In this document: piece by piece, positions 13,703 to 16,344 of the stretch
Numbering within the stretch: the first letter of the stretch is position 1
How the letters are laid out: each line of letters begins with the position of its first letter
NCBI GenBank assembly: GCA_031266095.1
Contig: JAISBR010000077.1
Span: 1 to 16,344, forward strand
Reading direction: 5' to 3'
Length of the DNA stretch: 16,344 nt
DNA from: Treponema sp.
GTDB taxonomy: Bacteria; Spirochaetota; Spirochaetia; Treponematales; Breznakiellaceae
Made by a program: the position numbers and the translations under genes
Notes under the pieces: generated by a model
What the model saw: only the letters and a program-made list of their open reading frames with translations
Database searches by the model: none
Told to the model about the DNA's origin: nothing

Positions 13703-14359
13703 ATGCTTAACACAGACCTTAGATTCTTCTATTATCAAAGAATGGATTGGCTAAGCAAACTCTATTCTATTCCCGGCATTCTTTTGGGCCTTACTGTCCA
13801 TGAATGCTGTCATGCCCTCTGCGCATGGAAGCTGGGAGACAGCACGGCAAAAGATCGGGGAAGAATCACATTGAACCCTCTGAAGCACATCGACATCATC
13901 GGCTTCATCTTTATTATATTTGCCGGTTTCGGCTGGGCAAAGCCGGTGCAATTCAACCCGGAGTACCTGCGCCACCCCCGGCGGGACAAGGCCCTGATCG
14001 CCGCCGCCGGCCCTTTCTCAAACCTAATCCTGGGGATTGTATTAATCCTTGTGTTAAAAGGGCTGTTTTTCCTTCGCTTTGGCATAGGCAACAACGCCGC
14101 CGAAGCCCTTATCATTGGCATATACTACGCCGCTGTAATCAACTTCGGGCTGTTTGTGTTCAACCTGATCCCCATTCCGCCCCTGGACGGCAGCCATATT
14201 GTGTTTTCCGGCCTCAACCTCAGCCCCGAAACGGAGTACCGGATTATGCGGATTGGGGGGCCTTTGTTGTTCCTCATCTTGATCATTCAGAGCCGCACGG
14301 ATGTTACCATCATCCCCATCGGGAAAATAGTCGGGGCTATTGTGGAACTGCTGTTATAG
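13703..14359 (+). CDS. Site-2 protease-like membrane metalloprotease (M50 family)
   Basis: A 218-residue integral membrane protein of the short M50 branch related to Bacillus YwhC and similar proteins, which cleave substrates within the membrane using zinc. The zinc motif HECCH is at residues 33-37 (His33, Glu34, His37), inside the first helix, and the third ligand lies in NLIPIPPLDGS (154-164, Asp162). KDRGRITLNPLKHIDIIGF and WAKPVQFNP are typical of the branch. About five or six helices are visible. Start: the ATG at 13703 lacks a Shine-Dalgarno; another ATG at 13742 (MDWLSKLYS) also lacks one and would still keep the whole active site. Substrate is unknown. It is convergent with the next gene, stop codons 7 nt apart. 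Confidence 0.9.
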   Translation: MLNTDLRFFYYQRMDWLSKLYSIPGILLGLTVHECCHALCAWKLGDSTAKDRGRITLNPLKHIDIIGFIFIIFAGFGWAKPVQFNPEYLRHPRRDKALIAAAGPFSNLILGIVLILVLKGLFFLRFGIGNNAAEALIIGIYYAAVINFGLFVFNLIPIPPLDGSHIVFSGLNLSPETEYRIMRIGGPLLFLILIIQSRTDVTIIPIGKIVGAIVELLL

Positions 14360-14366
14360 CGGAGGC

Positions 14367-16016
14367 TCATTTTTTCTCCAGTCGCCACGAAATCGTACAG
14401 TTCCATTTATGTGGAAAATCCTCCGACGCGGCCTTTACGCTGAGCCGGCCCGGTTTAAAACGGACGCCCGCGCTGAACGCGGTGTCCCATTGCCCTTCCT
14501 TGTCCGCGGCGGCGGTGTATCCCACCTTGGTTTTGAATTGAAAAACCCCCGGCGACCAGGAAAGCTCGCAGCCCGCCTTGGCGGAATCAAAGTCCCAGGG
14601 GGATTGGGGCGCCGGATAAGGCGAGGGGGTTTCTTCAAGGGAACTATGCCCCTTTAGGGAACCGGAAAGATTGACGCCCAGGGGACTGCCGACCACGGCT
14701 CCGCCCGCTGTCCGCCGCGACAAACCGGGAACCGGAACCGGCGGAATATTCAAAGAGAGGCCCAGGGTTCCGTCGATACCATCGGTTATTTTGCGGGTAT
14801 CCGCGGCGTTTCGGCTCGCGCTGAGGGATATTCGGGATACCCTCAATGGAAAAGGTTGAGCGCCGCCGGCATTTTTCCCGCCGGCGCGGTTCACCGGGGC
14901 GGGAAAACGATACGAAATGCCGCTGGAACTCCGATTAAACGGTTTGCCCAGGCCGGGGCCCCGGAGACTGGTATTGAGCCGGAACAGGCTGCTCCGCTTT
15001 CCTTTCCACTCGATTTTGCCGGCGGTTCTGAAACCCGCTCCGGGACTCGAGCCGTCCCTGCCGGTGAAACGTTCGCCCCCGCCGTCCGCGGCCAGGGAGA
15101 TTGCCAGGGGACCGGCCCGGGTTTTTCCGTTCGACGTTTTCCCCCTTGTTCCGGGCAGCGGCGGATTGACGCGAATGCCCAGGCTGCCGTATATATCCCG
15201 GCCCCAGGCAAAGGTTTCGGAGTAAGCCCAATCGGAACTGAGGGATAGCAGTGGAGTATTCACCAGCAGCCCCAGGGCGTAGAGGTGGAATTCCCGGTCC
15301 GGCAGGGGCGGGGGATCGGAAAACCAGGAATCGCTTTTCCGGGCGGGAAGCTCTGCCCCGGTGTAAAATCCTTCCAGGAGGACCGACACTTTTTCGGCGA
15401 ACTGCGTTTCCAGGCCGCCTGAAAAATCAGGCCGGAAACCGGTTTCGGTCCCGGTTTGGGCTGCGGCAAAGCCCCTCAGCCGGGTTCCCGGGAAAAGGCT
15501 AAGCCGGGGACTGGACAGGTACAAATAGGCTTCCGGCTCTTTGGATGCGGAGACGCTTGTCCTGAGATCCGCCATGAGGGGCTTATGATTCTCCACGTAT
15601 GGCGCCGAGCGGCTCCAGGGGCTGCGGATCCGGGCCGAGAGCCCCCATTCGTCCAGTACCCCGTAGAGCAGCCGGGAACCGGTGGGCTTGTGGTACATGC
15701 CGCCGCCGAAATTGCTGACTCCGTCCGCGGGATCGCCCCACGGGGGGTCCTGTTCAAAATTGAACGGACGCTTATCAAGCGCCAGCCCTCTCAGGGACAG
15801 GCCCGGCAGGGGGAAGTCCAGCCGGAGTTCCCCCCGGTTACCGAGGGTTTTACCCTCATCCCACACGCCGGCCCAGAGCAGCTTCCAGTCCAAAAGGGGC
15901 TTATCTTCCGCGGTCCCCGCAGGCGCGGTCTCCGTGGACGCGGTTCCCTCGGGCATAGTTTCAGCGAAAGAAAACGCGCCAAACAGAAGCAGCGCCCCCA
16001 ATACACAATATTTCAT
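14367..16016 (-). CDS. Large predicted outer-membrane beta-barrel protein, unrecognised
   Basis: A 549-residue exported protein. The signal peptide is MKYCVLGALLLFGAFSFAE, followed by a Thr/Ala/Glu-rich linker (residues 20-38). The mature part is rich in Gly, Ser, Pro and aromatics, with many short amphipathic strands such as RGELRLDFPLPGLSLRGLAL, LYLSSPRLSLFPGTRLRGFA and FQFKTKVGYTAAADKEGQW, as expected of a barrel of perhaps 16-20 strands. It ends NCTISWRLEKK, with tryptophan near the end but no final aromatic residue. AAGGGG lies 5 nt before the ATG. Family is not recognised, and the barrel prediction is from pattern only. The opposite strand holds long open frames because of high GC3; I do not consider them genes. 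Confidence 0.75.
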   Translation of the reverse strand: MKYCVLGALLLFGAFSFAETMPEGTASTETAPAGTAEDKPLLDWKLLWAGVWDEGKTLGNRGELRLDFPLPGLSLRGLALDKRPFNFEQDPPWGDPADGVSNFGGGMYHKPTGSRLLYGVLDEWGLSARIRSPWSRSAPYVENHKPLMADLRTSVSASKEPEAYLYLSSPRLSLFPGTRLRGFAAAQTGTETGFRPDFSGGLETQFAEKVSVLLEGFYTGAELPARKSDSWFSDPPPLPDREFHLYALGLLVNTPLLSLSSDWAYSETFAWGRDIYGSLGIRVNPPLPGTRGKTSNGKTRAGPLAISLAADGGGERFTGRDGSSPGAGFRTAGKIEWKGKRSSLFRLNTSLRGPGLGKPFNRSSSGISYRFPAPVNRAGGKNAGGAQPFPLRVSRISLSASRNAADTRKITDGIDGTLGLSLNIPPVPVPGLSRRTAGGAVVGSPLGVNLSGSLKGHSSLEETPSPYPAPQSPWDFDSAKAGCELSWSPGVFQFKTKVGYTAAADKEGQWDTAFSAGVRFKPGRLSVKAASEDFPHKWNCTISWRLEKK

Positions 16017-16133
16017 GCCCCTTAAAAGGCGCGAAGATACGTGGCGCTTTAGTCAAATGGGGAAAGCTTGAAAAATACCGCTGCTTTTTCATAACCGGCG
16101 TTTTGGGATTGTATTAAGACACTTGACAAAGAC

Positions 16134-16162
16134 TTGTACAAAACACCGTAAACAACTACACT
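16134..16162 (+). promoter_or_regulatory. Candidate promoter for the edge ORF
   Basis: TTGTAC (16134-16139), a 17-nt spacer and TACACT (16157-16162), with the ATG 6 nt later at 16169. A closer -35 match, TTGACA (16123-16128), has no good -10 at proper spacing. Confidence 0.4.
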
Positions 16163-16168
16163 ATTTCA

Positions 16169-16344
<176 letters not shown>

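Noticed and set aside
14856..16071. Long plus-strand open frames opposite the 549-aa gene
   Set aside because: They are GC3 shadows of the minus-strand gene, which has a signal peptide, a good ribosome site and barrel-like strands; the shadow products are Arg/Pro/Gly-rich without domains.

Overview
The window reads as chromosomal DNA from a spirochaete, most probably a termite-gut type Treponema or close relative (Treponemataceae/Breznakiellaceae). This is inferred from the protein set: a spirochaete-style MinD/ParA ATPase, an LPP20-like lipoprotein, a CsgG/LpoB-type exported protein, a DUF2259-type secreted protein, and several exported or membrane proteins of the kind seen in treponemes. 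The sequence ends in 81 consecutive G, which looks like a contig-end artefact of short-read sequencing.

Layout. 1-289 holds the 5' part of an unrecognised gene (-). 371-528 holds a strong promoter and the small SRP RNA (ffs). It is followed after about 26 nt by a translationally coupled pair (+): a four-helix membrane protein and a MinD/FlhG-like ATPase with an insertion and a coiled-coil tail. 2198-3807 has a polytopic membrane protein (-) diverging from a secreted DUF2259-type protein (+). 3818-5523 (-) has a galactose-mutarotase-like protein and a small downstream partner. 5633-8165 (-) has thrC and lgt. 8352-9585 (-) is a two-gene envelope operon (beta-barrel protein, then LPP20-like lipoprotein). 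9743-10576 (-) is a PEGA/CsgG-like exported protein, divergent from a small XRE regulator (10715-11017, +). 11018-11230 is a hairpin-rich intergenic region. Then come apbE (+), radA (-, 3' ends overlapping apbE), an M50 site-2-protease-like gene (+, divergent from radA), a 549-aa predicted outer-membrane protein (-), and at the edge the start of a (+) ORF that could be murG.

How the genes relate. Much of the window concerns the cell envelope: Lgt lipidates lipoproteins such as the LPP20-like protein (and possibly ApbE), and several predicted beta-barrel or periplasmic proteins lie around it. thrC (amino-acid synthesis) and radA (recombination) are ordinary housekeeping genes. I found no CRISPR array, integrase, transposase, tRNA or clear mobile island.

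The most interesting signals are in the non-coding DNA. (1) Divergent promoters at 10615-10667 have their -10 boxes merged in a perfect palindrome. (2) Two hairpin elements at 11039-11187 share a core, with a paired insertion that keeps the stem. (3) Several genes (lgt, radA, the M50 gene, the edge ORF) have a -10-like hexamer 6-8 nt before the start codon and no Shine-Dalgarno, suggesting leaderless mRNAs, whereas most exported-protein genes have strong Shine-Dalgarno sites. (4) A perfect 15-bp hairpin lies inside a coding sequence. I see no convincing new multi-gene defence or mobile system.
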